Positions 1-6,394 of a stretch of 18,980 bases of DNA are shown in pieces (the first letter of the stretch is position 1; the number at the start of each line of letters is the position of its first letter). This DNA is from an uncultured Ruminococcus sp. (lineage in GTDB: Bacteria > Bacillota > Clostridia > Oscillospirales > Ruminococcaceae): the NCBI GenBank assembly GCA_900545125.1, contig UQXS01000021.1, positions 1 to 18,980 of the forward strand. The letters run 5' to 3'. The translations under genes and the position numbers were made by a program. The notes beneath the pieces are model-generated. The model searched no databases. It saw nothing but the letters and a program-made list of their open reading frames with translations, and was not told where the DNA came from.

Positions 1-30
1 GTTAATGACCGCCGCTTTTCTTTATATTAT

Positions 31-2337
31 TTAACCCTTAAGTTCAACTCTTCTGATCTTTCCGCTGATAGTCTTTGGAAGTTCGTCACGGAACTCAACT
101 ATTCTCGGATATTTATACGGAGCAGTATGCTCCTTGACATAATTCTGGATCTCCTTTTTAAGTTCATCCGTTCCGACTGTTCCCTTTGTGAGAACGATAG
201 ACGCCTTTACAACCTGACCTCTTATCGGATCGGGAGCAGCACTTACGCCGCATTCCAGAACATACGGAAGTTCCATAATAACGCTTTCGATCTCAAATGG
301 TCCGATGCGGTAACCGGATGACTTAATAACATCGTCAACACGTCCGACATACCAATAATAGCCGTCCTCATCCTTCCAGGCTGTATCGCCTGTATGGTAA
401 ATTCCGTCATGCCATGCTTCCGTTGTCTTTTCCTGATCATTATAATATTCCAGGAAAAGTCCGGGAGGTGTATTCTTGTCGGTGCGGATAACGATCTCGC
501 CTGTTTCACCAGGCTTTACGGGATTTCCGTCCGGATCAACAATGTCAACATCATACTGTACATTTGGCTTGCCCATAGAACCGGGACGAGCCGTCATGCC
601 TACGAAATTTCCGATAACAAGAGTGGTTTCAGTCTGACCGAATCCTTCCATAAGCTTTACGCCTGTTGCCTTGAGGAACTGATTATAAACCTCCGGGTTA
701 AGAGCTTCTCCGGCTACTGTCGCATACTTGATACTGCTGAGGTCGAATTTTGACAGATCTTCTTTGATAAAGAATCTGAACATTGTAGGAGGAGCACAGA
801 AAGTAGTGATTCCGTATTTTGCGAACATGGGCAGAATCTTGTTTGCATCAAAGCGGTCAAAGTCATAAACGAAAACGCAGGTCTCGCTGAGCCACTGACC
901 GTAGAGCTTGCCCCAGAGAGCCTTTCCCCAGCCAGTATCGGAAATTGTGAAATGAATGCCGTTAGGATCAACATTGTGCCAGTAACGTGCAGTCACAAAG
1001 TGACCGAGAGCATACAGATGACTATGCTCTGCAATTTTAGGATAGCCTGTGGTTCCCGAAGTGAAGTACATGAGATTAGGCTCATGACCGCATGAAAGTT
1101 CACTGGGATTGGTCGGACGCTCAAATACGTCGCTGCATCCCTTAATGCCTTCGTCGAAGCTGAACCAGCCGTCACGTTGACCGTGCGCCATCATTTTAAT
1201 GATATTCATACCGCATTCTTCAATGGCAAGATCGACCTGATGTGCAACATCGCCGTCTCCCGTGCAGACGATAGCTTTTACGTCGGCTGCCTTGAAACGG
1301 TATGTGAAATCGTGCTGTACGAGCTGATTCGTAGCCGGAATTACAATTGCACCAAGCTTATGGAGCGCATTGATAGCAAACCAGAACTGATAGTGTCTTT
1401 TAAGAACAAGCATTACCCTGTCGCCCTTGCGGATTCCCATTGAACGGAAATAATTAGCCGCCTGATTTGAATATTTCTTGATATCACTGAACGTAAAGCG
1501 CTTTTCTTCCATTTCGTTGGAAACGTAAATGAGAGCGCACTTGTCAGGATTCTTTTCGGCAAGAACATCAACAACATCGAAGCCAAAGTTAAATGATTCA
1601 ACATTCTTGAAGCGGATATTCTTCATTGCACCGTTTTCGTCAGTTTCAACCTCTACGAATTTATCTGCAACAGGATTCTCGACCTTTGCAAGATCGAAGT
1701 TTGTAACTCCGGGCAGAATAACGGGTTCAAGGTGCTGAATAGCTCTCTGAGGAGCGTTGGCACCGAATACGACAGCATAGAATTTGCACTCTTTGCCTCC
1801 TACAGCCCATTCGTCATGCGGTTCAGAGCTATCATAATAGATAGAGTCTCCCTCGTTAAGGATCTCAACATTATCGCCGACACGGACTTTAAGCTGTCCG
1901 CTTACAACGATATCCATTTCCTGTCCCTCATGGGTATGAGGATGAGCCACTCTGAATTTCTCGTCAACATAGGGGATAGTAACGAGGAACGGTTCACCGA
2001 TCTTATTCTTGAAGTTCGGCGCAAGACGCTGATAGGTAAGACCCTTGCGGCGTGCAATGGGAAGTCCCTCGCCTTTTCTGGTGATATCGAAACTATTGAT
2101 ATGAGGAGATTCACCCTCCATAAGATCAGTGATCTCAACGCCCGTTGCGCCTGCAAATTTATAGATAAACGAGAAGCTGAAATCCTTTGCTCCGCCCTCA
2201 TAGGCAAGATATTCAAAGGATGTCATCCCAACTTTTTCAGCCATTTCCTCAGGGGTCAGACCTACCGACTCACGTGTAGCTCTAATTCGCTCAGCGACCT
2301 CTCTTATCTTAAATTCGGGATTCAATAAATTACTCAT
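31..2337 (-). CDS. XRE-cupin-acyl-CoA synthetase fusion protein
   Basis: Predicted cytoplasmic enzyme that activates a carboxylic acid to acyl-AMP and then acyl-CoA, fused to a regulator-like front end. From Met-2337 (768 aa), residues about 13-75 are an XRE helix-turn-helix (LTPEEMAEKVGM core). Residues about 115-190 are a cupin with metal-ligand-like His residues (HPHTHEGQEM, later EPHDEW). Residues about 250-768 are an ANL-superfamily adenylating domain: P-loop FTSGTTGYPK, GFGQTET, YHTGDTAWKDEDG, hinge GRVDDVIKSSGYR and the C-terminal catalytic lysine motif PKTISGKIRR. The sequence looks closest to the medium-chain/acetyl-CoA synthetase branch; the substrate cannot be read. The start at 2337 is preferred over an upstream in-frame ATG at 2394 because AGGAG lies about 10 nt before it. 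XRE plus cupin is the usual plan of PuuR/SinR-like repressors, so DNA binding is plausible; an inverted repeat in its own leader supports autoregulation (inference). Confidence 0.9.
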   Translation of the reverse strand: MSNLLNPEFKIREVAERIRATRESVGLTPEEMAEKVGMTSFEYLAYEGGAKDFSFSFIYKFAGATGVEITDLMEGESPHINSFDITRKGEGLPIARRKGLTYQRLAPNFKNKIGEPFLVTIPYVDEKFRVAHPHTHEGQEMDIVVSGQLKVRVGDNVEILNEGDSIYYDSSEPHDEWAVGGKECKFYAVVFGANAPQRAIQHLEPVILPGVTNFDLAKVENPVADKFVEVETDENGAMKNIRFKNVESFNFGFDVVDVLAEKNPDKCALIYVSNEMEEKRFTFSDIKKYSNQAANYFRSMGIRKGDRVMLVLKRHYQFWFAINALHKLGAIVIPATNQLVQHDFTYRFKAADVKAIVCTGDGDVAHQVDLAIEECGMNIIKMMAHGQRDGWFSFDEGIKGCSDVFERPTNPSELSCGHEPNLMYFTSGTTGYPKIAEHSHLYALGHFVTARYWHNVDPNGIHFTISDTGWGKALWGKLYGQWLSETCVFVYDFDRFDANKILPMFAKYGITTFCAPPTMFRFFIKEDLSKFDLSSIKYATVAGEALNPEVYNQFLKATGVKLMEGFGQTETTLVIGNFVGMTARPGSMGKPNVQYDVDIVDPDGNPVKPGETGEIVIRTDKNTPPGLFLEYYNDQEKTTEAWHDGIYHTGDTAWKDEDGYYWYVGRVDDVIKSSGYRIGPFEIESVIMELPYVLECGVSAAPDPIRGQVVKASIVLTKGTVGTDELKKEIQNYVKEHTAPYKYPRIVEFRDELPKTISGKIRRVELKG

Positions 2338-2397
2338 AGTAAGCCTGCTCCTTTCTGTAAAATCAGCTGATTTTTTAATGCTGAATTTATACATATT

Positions 2398-2414
2398 GTA
2401 TACTTTGTGTATAC
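2398..2414. promoter_or_regulatory. GTATAC inverted repeat, candidate operator
   Basis: GTATAC (2398-2403), a 5-nt spacer and GTATAC (2409-2414) sit about 10-25 nt downstream of the predicted transcription start of the XRE-fusion gene. A third GTATAC lies at 2471-2476, just upstream of its -35 box. Repeats bracketing a promoter this way are typical of repressor operators. That the XRE domain of the gene itself binds here is inference. Confidence 0.5.
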
Positions 2415-2429
2415 GCTTACATGAGAATA

Positions 2430-2458
2430 ATTATATCACTTTTTTTTTACAATGTCAA
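2430..2458 (-). promoter_or_regulatory. Sigma-A promoter of the XRE-cupin-synthetase gene
   Basis: Read on the minus strand, TTGACA (2458-2453) is followed after exactly 17 nt by TATAAT (2435-2430), a full consensus sigma-A promoter. Transcription should start near 2423, giving a leader of about 85 nt before the ATG at 2337. Confidence 0.85.
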
Positions 2459-2554
2459 CATATATTTCCTGTATACTGTATGATTTTTTGTTTTATAGTT
2501 TAAATCGCACAAAATAAATACATAACAGGCAAACAAGTTTACCAATACTCCGTA

Positions 2555-2583
2555 TTGACAATTCATAATTATGGGAGTATAAT
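2555..2583 (+). promoter_or_regulatory. Sigma-A promoter of the folT-folC operon
   Basis: TTGACA (2555-2560) and TATAAT (2578-2583) are separated by exactly 17 nt, a perfect consensus. It diverges from the promoter at 2430-2458. The start site near 2590 is followed at once by an 8-bp hairpin (2591-2598 with 2602-2609, GAA loop), then the riboswitch. Confidence 0.85.
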
Positions 2584-2619
2584 AAAAATGCGGCGTAAGA
2601 ATTATGCCGACATTATCAC

Positions 2620-2738
2620 TGAAGAGTAAAGGTGTGTTCGCTATACCGGAAATCCGGTATTCCAGTGCTGCCGGGACGGGGAGTTGTCCGGCGGACGAAA
2701 GCCATACGGCTGCGATTCGCATCTTGCATCCCGCTTCA
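2620..2738 (+). ncRNA. THF (tetrahydrofolate) riboswitch aptamer
   Basis: The segment matches class I THF riboswitch features. P1 is GAAG (2621-2624) with CTTC (2734-2737), followed by the internal-loop GAGTA. P2 is AGGTGTG (2630-2636) with CGCATCT (2718-2724), then CGC (2639-2641) with GCG (2712-2714). P3 is CTGCCGG (2668-2674) with CCGGCGG (2688-2694). The signature ACGAA follows P3, then a small AGCC/GGCT hairpin and the conserved TTGCATCC (2724-2731). The P3 loop CGGGG (2677-2681) can pair with TCCCG (2729-2733), as in the known pseudoknot. An extra 7-bp hairpin (2643-2649 with 2654-2660) sits in the junction between TTCGC and AGTG. Its place ahead of folT-folC fits folate sensing. Confidence 0.82.
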
Positions 2739-2757
2739 TAGGACAATTAAAAGCATT

Positions 2758-2799
2758 ATGCCTTCTTTTCTTGTCATATGAGTGAGGAAAAGGAGGTAT
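2758..2799 (+). promoter_or_regulatory. SD-sequestering hairpin, riboswitch expression platform
   Basis: Bases 2758-2772 can pair continuously with 2785-2799 (15 pairs, three of them G-U, 12-nt loop). The 3' arm contains the whole AAGGAGG ribosome site of folT. No U-run follows, so control is probably at translation initiation. How the aptamer toggles this stem is inference. Confidence 0.6.
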
Positions 2800-2805
2800 T
2801 TTTTT

Positions 2806-3366
2806 ATGAATTCAACAAACAAGACAACTTCCGCCGTCAAGAGTCTCAGACTCTTCGGCAACACACGTGTGCTGGTTGTATCAGCGCTGTTCATCGCCAT
2901 GAGCATCGTGCTCGGCAAGGTACTGGCGTTCAACATCGGAACCAGTATCCGCATCAGCTTTGAGAATCTTCCGCTTCTCATGGCAGGAATATTTTTCGGG
3001 CCGTTTATCGGTGCAGCCGTTGGCGCAGGAGCTGACCTTATCGGATGTCTGTTAGTAGGCTACGCCATTAATCCTGTTATTACTCTGGGTGCAGCTTCTA
3101 TCGGATTCGTTTCGGGACTTATGTCAATTCTTCTCTCCAAAATGCATAAATGTCCCAGAACGGCTCTTTCCGTTCTTGCAGCCCATGCAGCAGGCTCTAT
3201 GCTGATAAAATCAATAGGAATGTATTTTTATTTCCATACGCCCGTCCAGGTGCTTCTGTTGAGGATACCGCTGTATATAGGCATCGGAACACTGGAATTC
3301 TATATTATTTATCTGCTGCTGAAAAACAAGGCATTTTCGGATCAGCTTGAAAGAGTGAAAAAATGA
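2806..3366 (+). CDS. folT: Folate ECF transporter, substrate-binding S component FolT
   Basis: Integral membrane S component that binds folate and docks onto the shared ECF energising module (EcfA, EcfA', EcfT), which is not encoded here. The 186-residue protein has about six hydrophobic segments and the FolT-like stretch RISFENLPLLMAG (about 49-61), then FGPFIGAAVGAGADLIG (about 64-80), a folate S-component signature, then a Pro/Gly-rich INPVITLGAASIGFVSG. The start at 2806 is preferred over GTG at 2782 because AAGGAGG (2790-2796) sits 9 nt before it; the GTG would lie inside the sequestering stem. folC overlaps its end by 4 nt (ATGA), so the two are co-translated. A THF riboswitch lies upstream. 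The folate assignment rests on the motif plus that context. Confidence 0.88.
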   Translation: MNSTNKTTSAVKSLRLFGNTRVLVVSALFIAMSIVLGKVLAFNIGTSIRISFENLPLLMAGIFFGPFIGAAVGAGADLIGCLLVGYAINPVITLGAASIGFVSGLMSILLSKMHKCPRTALSVLAAHAAGSMLIKSIGMYFYFHTPVQVLLLRIPLYIGIGTLEFYIIYLLLKNKAFSDQLERVKK

Positions 3367-4640
3367 CAAATTATGACAACGCCCTGAAATATCTGAAAAA
3401 AACCTCACGCAGAGGAAGCAAGCTGGGTCTTGAACGTATAAGACAGATCATGACACTGCTTGATGAACCTCAGAATAAAGTAAAGGCTGTCCATATATCA
3501 GGCACAAACGGAAAGGGTTCATTTGGCGCTATGCTGTGTTCTGTCCTGAAAGCAGCCGGATATCTTACAGGCAGCTTTTCTTCCCCGGCAATCACAGAAG
3601 TCACTGACAGCTTCCGCATAAACGGCAGTGAGATTCTCCGTGAAGAATTCGGAGATCTCATTTGTTCGCTCACCCCCCTTTGCGAAAGCATAAACGACAA
3701 ACCAACTGAATTTGAAGTTCTTACCGCCGCAGCCTACAAATTATTTGCAGATAAAAACTGCGATATTTCTATTGTGGAATGCGGAATGGGCGGCGATCTT
3801 GATTCTACCAATGTCATTAACGCTCCCCTGCTCTCCGTAATTACAAACGTCCAGAAAGATCATTGCAGTTTTCTTGGAAATACTACCGAAGAAATTGCAC
3901 GTCACAAATCAGGGATCATTCGTCCGGGCTGCCCGGTTCTTTTCGGCGGAAATGATCCAGATGCCGACAGAGTAATAGCCGAAGCCGCACAGAAAGCCGG
4001 AGCGGAGCTTTACCGCACCGATCTCAGCCGGATATCTGATGTTTCCTGCTCTCTCGGCGGCACGGATTTCTGCTTTGAGGGATTCGGCAGACTGCATATA
4101 TGCCTCACCGGAACTTACCAGATTTATAACGCTGCAAATGTACTGACAGCAGTTGAAATTCTGCGTAAGCGTGGCCTGAATATCACCGACTGCGATGTCA
4201 GAACAGGTCTTGAAAAAGCAAAATGGCACGGAAGATTTGAAATTCTCAGAAAAAATCCACTTGTAATTTTTGACGGTTCTCATAACCCATGCGGCATAAA
4301 GTGCGCTGCTGACAGTATACAACTTTGTTCGGATAAAAAAGCTGCTCTTCTCATCGGCGTGATGGCTGACAAGGAATACGGTCTTTACGCCGATATATTG
4401 GGAGATCTGACCGACAAGGCATTTGCCGTCAAACCGGATAATCCAAGAGCTCTTGACAGCAGTCTGCTGGCGGATTCGTTTAATGCAAAAGGAATTCCAA
4501 CAGCTTATTTTACAGACTTTAAAAAAGGTGTCAAATCCGCATATGAATACGCACAAAACCGTAATATACCACTTATTGCTCTGGGCTCTCTTTATATGTA
4601 CAAGGAATTTATTGATGCAATTGAAAAACTACCAGATTAA
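3363..4640 (+). CDS. folC: Folylpolyglutamate synthase / dihydrofolate synthase
   Basis: Cytoplasmic Mur-ligase-family enzyme that adds glutamate to folates with ATP, trapping imported folate, and may also make dihydrofolate from dihydropteroate. The protein has 425 residues, the usual FolC length. Visible motifs are the P-loop HISGTNGKGS (about 44-53), SSPAITEVTDSFRING (about 73-88), the central ITNVQKDHCSFLG (about 160-172), HKSGIIRPG with the lysine typically carbamylated in this family (about 181-189), and the C-terminal FDGSHNPCG. Its ATG overlaps the folT stop (ATGA), showing a transport-and-trapping operon under one THF riboswitch. Whether it keeps dihydrofolate synthase activity cannot be read from the sequence. 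Confidence 0.95.
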   Translation: MTNYDNALKYLKKTSRRGSKLGLERIRQIMTLLDEPQNKVKAVHISGTNGKGSFGAMLCSVLKAAGYLTGSFSSPAITEVTDSFRINGSEILREEFGDLICSLTPLCESINDKPTEFEVLTAAAYKLFADKNCDISIVECGMGGDLDSTNVINAPLLSVITNVQKDHCSFLGNTTEEIARHKSGIIRPGCPVLFGGNDPDADRVIAEAAQKAGAELYRTDLSRISDVSCSLGGTDFCFEGFGRLHICLTGTYQIYNAANVLTAVEILRKRGLNITDCDVRTGLEKAKWHGRFEILRKNPLVIFDGSHNPCGIKCAADSIQLCSDKKAALLIGVMADKEYGLYADILGDLTDKAFAVKPDNPRALDSSLLADSFNAKGIPTAYFTDFKKGVKSAYEYAQNRNIPLIALGSLYMYKEFIDAIEKLPD

Positions 4641-4833
4641 CTAATGGATCTTTCAACCAATATTTTACTGTTCTGCGTCACAAATTCTCAATGGATTGTC
4701 GTATTTCAAGAAGTTTATATGCAGGATATTTGATTTAACAGTTTGAAACTGCAATGTTTGTCTATCTGGGGCAAGGGTGGATTCGTCGGTCTGGTTCAGT
4801 GTACTCTTGCGAAAAAATATATATTTCTTTGCT

Positions 4834-4873
4834 CACTCGGCATTTCTGCCGAGTGTTTTCTTTATTCTTTTTG
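4834..4873 (+). terminator. Rho-independent terminator
   Basis: CACTCGGCA (4834-4842), loop TTTC and TGCCGAGTG (4847-4855) form a perfect 9-bp hairpin followed by a T-rich tail (TTTTCTTTATTCTTTTT). It lies 194 nt past folC and most likely ends the folate operon transcript. The stretch 4641-4833 between them holds no convincing gene. Confidence 0.8.
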
Positions 4874-4954
4874 AAATCGGGGATTATGCATTGTTACCTA
4901 TACCTTTAGTTGATCAAATATTATTTTAGTAGAAATGATTAGAAAATATTTAAG

Positions 4955-4983
4955 TTGCACTCCACCGAATGATGTGCTATAAT
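4955..4983 (+). promoter_or_regulatory. Sigma-A promoter of the small XRE gene
   Basis: TTGCAC (4955-4960), 17-nt spacer and TATAAT (4978-4983). The start near 4990 leaves a leader of about 35 nt containing CCGGAG (5011-5016) before the ATG at 5025. Confidence 0.75.
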
Positions 4984-5024
4984 AGAATTACAGTAAAAAA
5001 CATAATAACTCCGGAGAAAAAATT

Positions 5025-5240
5025 ATGGATAACAACACTGCATTCAGAAAAAATTTAGTAAATCGAAGAAAGGAACTTGGTCTTACTCAGGAACAACTTG
5101 CTCAGAAAATGAATGTTTCACCGCAGGCTGTTTCAAAATGGGAAAATACAAGTTATCCTGACGGTTCTCTTTTACCACTGCTTTCCGAAACTCTTAATAT
5201 TTCTCTTGATGAACTTTTGGGCTTAAAAAAAAAGGTCTGA
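5025..5240 (+). CDS. XRE-family helix-turn-helix regulator, probably truncated
   Basis: A 71-residue DNA-binding protein made almost only of an XRE helix-turn-helix. FRKNLVNRRKELGLTQEQLA leads into the recognition helix VSPQAVSKWEN (about residues 31-41), then the usual SYPDGSLLPLLSETLNISLDELLG end of the fold. CCGGAG before the ATG at 5025 and a good promoter show it is, or was, expressed. Translation stops within four codons after an A9 run (5225-5233). In the +1 frame, GAT at 5239 opens a coherent continuation (DKVDIEQLITDEIRC..., ending at the TGA of 5329-5331), so the parent gene probably had a C-terminal tail now out of frame. The DNA-binding domain is intact and may still act. Target unknown. 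Confidence 0.75.
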   Translation: MDNNTAFRKNLVNRRKELGLTQEQLAQKMNVSPQAVSKWENTSYPDGSLLPLLSETLNISLDELLGLKKKV

Positions 5241-5331
5241 TAAGGTTGATATTGAGCAGCTAATTACCGACGAAATTCGTTGTACAAAGCCGGAAGAACG
5301 TTCAATGCTTGTTATGAAAATGTATAGCTGA
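5234..5331 (+). pseudogene. Out-of-frame C-terminal tail of the XRE regulator
   Basis: Reading in the frame of GAT-5239, the bases encode DKVDIEQLITDEIRC, then TKPEERSMLVMKMYS and a stop. This charged, helix-prone tail is typical of XRE regulators and has no start codon or SD of its own. With eight instead of nine A residues at 5225-5233 it would fuse in frame to the helix-turn-helix protein as a protein of about 101 residues. Transcriptional slippage, real mutation and a sequencing homopolymer error all remain possible. Confidence 0.5.
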
Positions 5332-5390
5332 ACGGCCGCAGTTTATAAAATTATGAGATATTTATAAGTATCTTTACAAAAATTATGAAA

Positions 5391-5450
5391 AGGAGGATAG
5401 AAGTCTGTTCTGAGACGTTTCAGTGCAAAGCAGACTTCAGAAATTTTATG
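5391..5450 (+). promoter_or_regulatory. SD separated from start codon by a hairpin
   Basis: A strong AGGAGG (5391-5396) is 51 nt from ATG-5448, and nothing SD-like lies closer. Between them GAAGTCTG (5400-5407) and CAGACTTC (5431-5438) are perfect 8-bp complements, with a smaller nested stem (CTGA/TCAG). Folding would leave only about 12 unpaired nt between SD and ATG. A bridging hairpin of this kind is known for phage T4 gene 25; its use here is inference. Confidence 0.4.
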
Positions 5451-5669
5451 ATGAAAATAAATAAAAGACTATTTAGTTTTGTGGCTGCGGCTGTTATATC
5501 TGTTACTTGTATACCATCATTTTCAGTATCACGCCAGATCGTACAGCCTTCATTTTCTGTTTATGCTGAGGGAGATTATTCAATTCCGGATCTACGTATT
5601 GAAAACAAAAAATTCCTGATACAGAAAGTTTCCGTTTTGTTAATTCTATATCTCTATCATGAATGTTAA
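5448..5669 (+). pseudogene. Signal-peptide N-terminus of a broken secreted dockerin protein
   Basis: From ATG-5448 the product starts MMKINKRLFSFVAAAVISV, with a lysine/arginine N-region, a hydrophobic core and a likely signal peptidase site after VYA (SFSVYA/EGDYS). After about 55 residues the reading frame turns into out-of-frame translation and stops at 5669. The best continuation switches frame at the A6 run 5607-5612 to KIPDTESFRFVNSISLS, then hits TGA at 5660. The remainder continues in the third frame to the dockerin at the C-terminus. At least two indels, or a deletion plus an indel, separate the parts. The IPDTESFRFVNS stretch weakly recalls N-termini of ruminococcal GH5 cellulases; I do not claim that family. 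Confidence 0.55.
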
Positions 5670-6150
5670 CTGCTGGTCAGAAAACAGACCTGTTGTATAT
5701 GGAAAAGATGACGAAGAACTTAAGATGCTTGCAAAGGCATGTCAGGAAAGTACAACAGCAGAAATCCAGCTTTGGTGGTCACTTGACTTAAACTGGGGTG
5801 ACAGACCCGATTCTTCTGTAACAGCAGGAAAATCAGAAAGCGAAGTATCAGCCCTTAAAGCTGCAGCAGCTAAAGAATGTATTGCAGTTATCAATGTAAG
5901 ACCAATGAATCTTCCGCTTGATACAAATATGGGTCATGGTTCATGGAATACCGGAAATACTGAAGTTAAAGGCGATGTCAACGCAGATGGTAAATTTAAC
6001 ATCACCGATGCAGTAATACTTCAAAAGTGGCTTTTAAATATTCCGAATACAAAACTGGACAACTGGAAAGCTGCTGATTTATGCAAAGATGAAAGACTGG
6101 ATGTATTTGATATGGTTGAAATGAGAAAACTTCTCGTTCAAAATAAATAA
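5659..6150 (+). CDS. C-terminal part of a cellulosomal protein with type I dockerin
   Basis: The dockerin (about residues 104-161) should bind Ca2+ and plug the secreted protein into a cohesin on a scaffoldin. It shows two F-hand repeats. The first is GDVNADGKFNITDAVILQKW with a canonical DxNxDG loop. The second is AADLCKDERLDVFDMVEMRK, whose loop carries Cys where Asn is usual. Residues 1-100 (for example STTAEIQLWWSLDLNWGDRP) contain no domain I recognise. No SD precedes ATG-5659 and there is no signal peptide in this frame, so it is best read as the 3' part of the gene beginning at 5448 and is unlikely to be exported alone. A terminator-like hairpin follows at 6214. Confidence 0.7.
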   Translation: MNVNCWSENRPVVYGKDDEELKMLAKACQESTTAEIQLWWSLDLNWGDRPDSSVTAGKSESEVSALKAAAAKECIAVINVRPMNLPLDTNMGHGSWNTGNTEVKGDVNADGKFNITDAVILQKWLLNIPNTKLDNWKAADLCKDERLDVFDMVEMRKLLVQNK

Positions 6151-6213
6151 CTCTCTATCTGCACAATAAGAGAGGATATATGGGTATTATTCCGATGTAA
6201 TTGGGACAAACAG

Positions 6214-6249
6214 AAACCTCCGCAAGAGCAATCTAACGGAGGTTTTTTT
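6214..6249 (+). terminator. Terminator-like hairpin overlapping an SD
   Basis: AAACCTCCG (6214-6222) pairs with CGGAGGTTT (6237-6245) over 9 bp with a 14-nt loop, followed by a T7 run (6243-6249). It can end the dockerin gene transcript. The 3' arm also contains the only SD (CGGAGG) of the ORF starting at 6250, so it may instead act as an attenuator or translation switch. Confidence 0.65.
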
Positions 6250-6360
6250 ATGGCATACAATCACGGATTAGCAAAAAAGAAATTTGAAAGCCACTTTTAT
6301 GGACAAAGTCTCTCTTTAGATCAACTACATAAGATGAAATATCTTTCTACATTCCGCTGA
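6250..6360 (+). pseudogene. Short fragment with MAYNHG start
   Basis: A 36-codon reading frame beginning MAYNHGLAKKKFE, with GGAGG 7 nt upstream of its ATG. The first 13 residues resemble the N-terminus of a protein family I have seen often next to mobile elements in Clostridia. After that the sequence (SHFYGQSLSLDQLHK...) no longer resembles the family and stops. It is most simply a truncated relic that kept its leader hairpin. It is too short to assign a function; family recognition is from memory. Confidence 0.4.
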
Positions 6361-6394
6361 TAAACATAGCTTATTCCTGCAAAGAGCAAAGCAG

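Noticed and set aside
1732..2328. 198-codon plus-strand frame opposite the XRE-cupin-synthetase
   Set aside because: It lies antisense to a well-supported coding region, has no SD and no recognisable domain.
2620..2738. Cobalamin riboswitch reading, because of GACGGGGAG
   Set aside because: The rest of the cobalamin core is missing, while the ACGAA, TTGCATCC and stem layout fits THF and the neighbours are folate genes.
2447..2746. 99-codon minus-strand frame across the folT leader
   Set aside because: It overlaps two consensus promoters and the riboswitch, and shows no protein features.
3909..4556. 215-codon minus-strand frame inside folC
   Set aside because: It is antisense to conserved FolC motifs, Cys/Phe-rich like a shadow frame, and lacks an SD.
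4644..4812. Short open stretches after folC: 29 codons on the plus strand, about 54 on the minus strand with residues such as STLNQTDESTLAPDRQ
   Set aside because: The plus frame has no SD and the minus frame has no start codon. No family was recognised. It may be a relic but cannot be supported.
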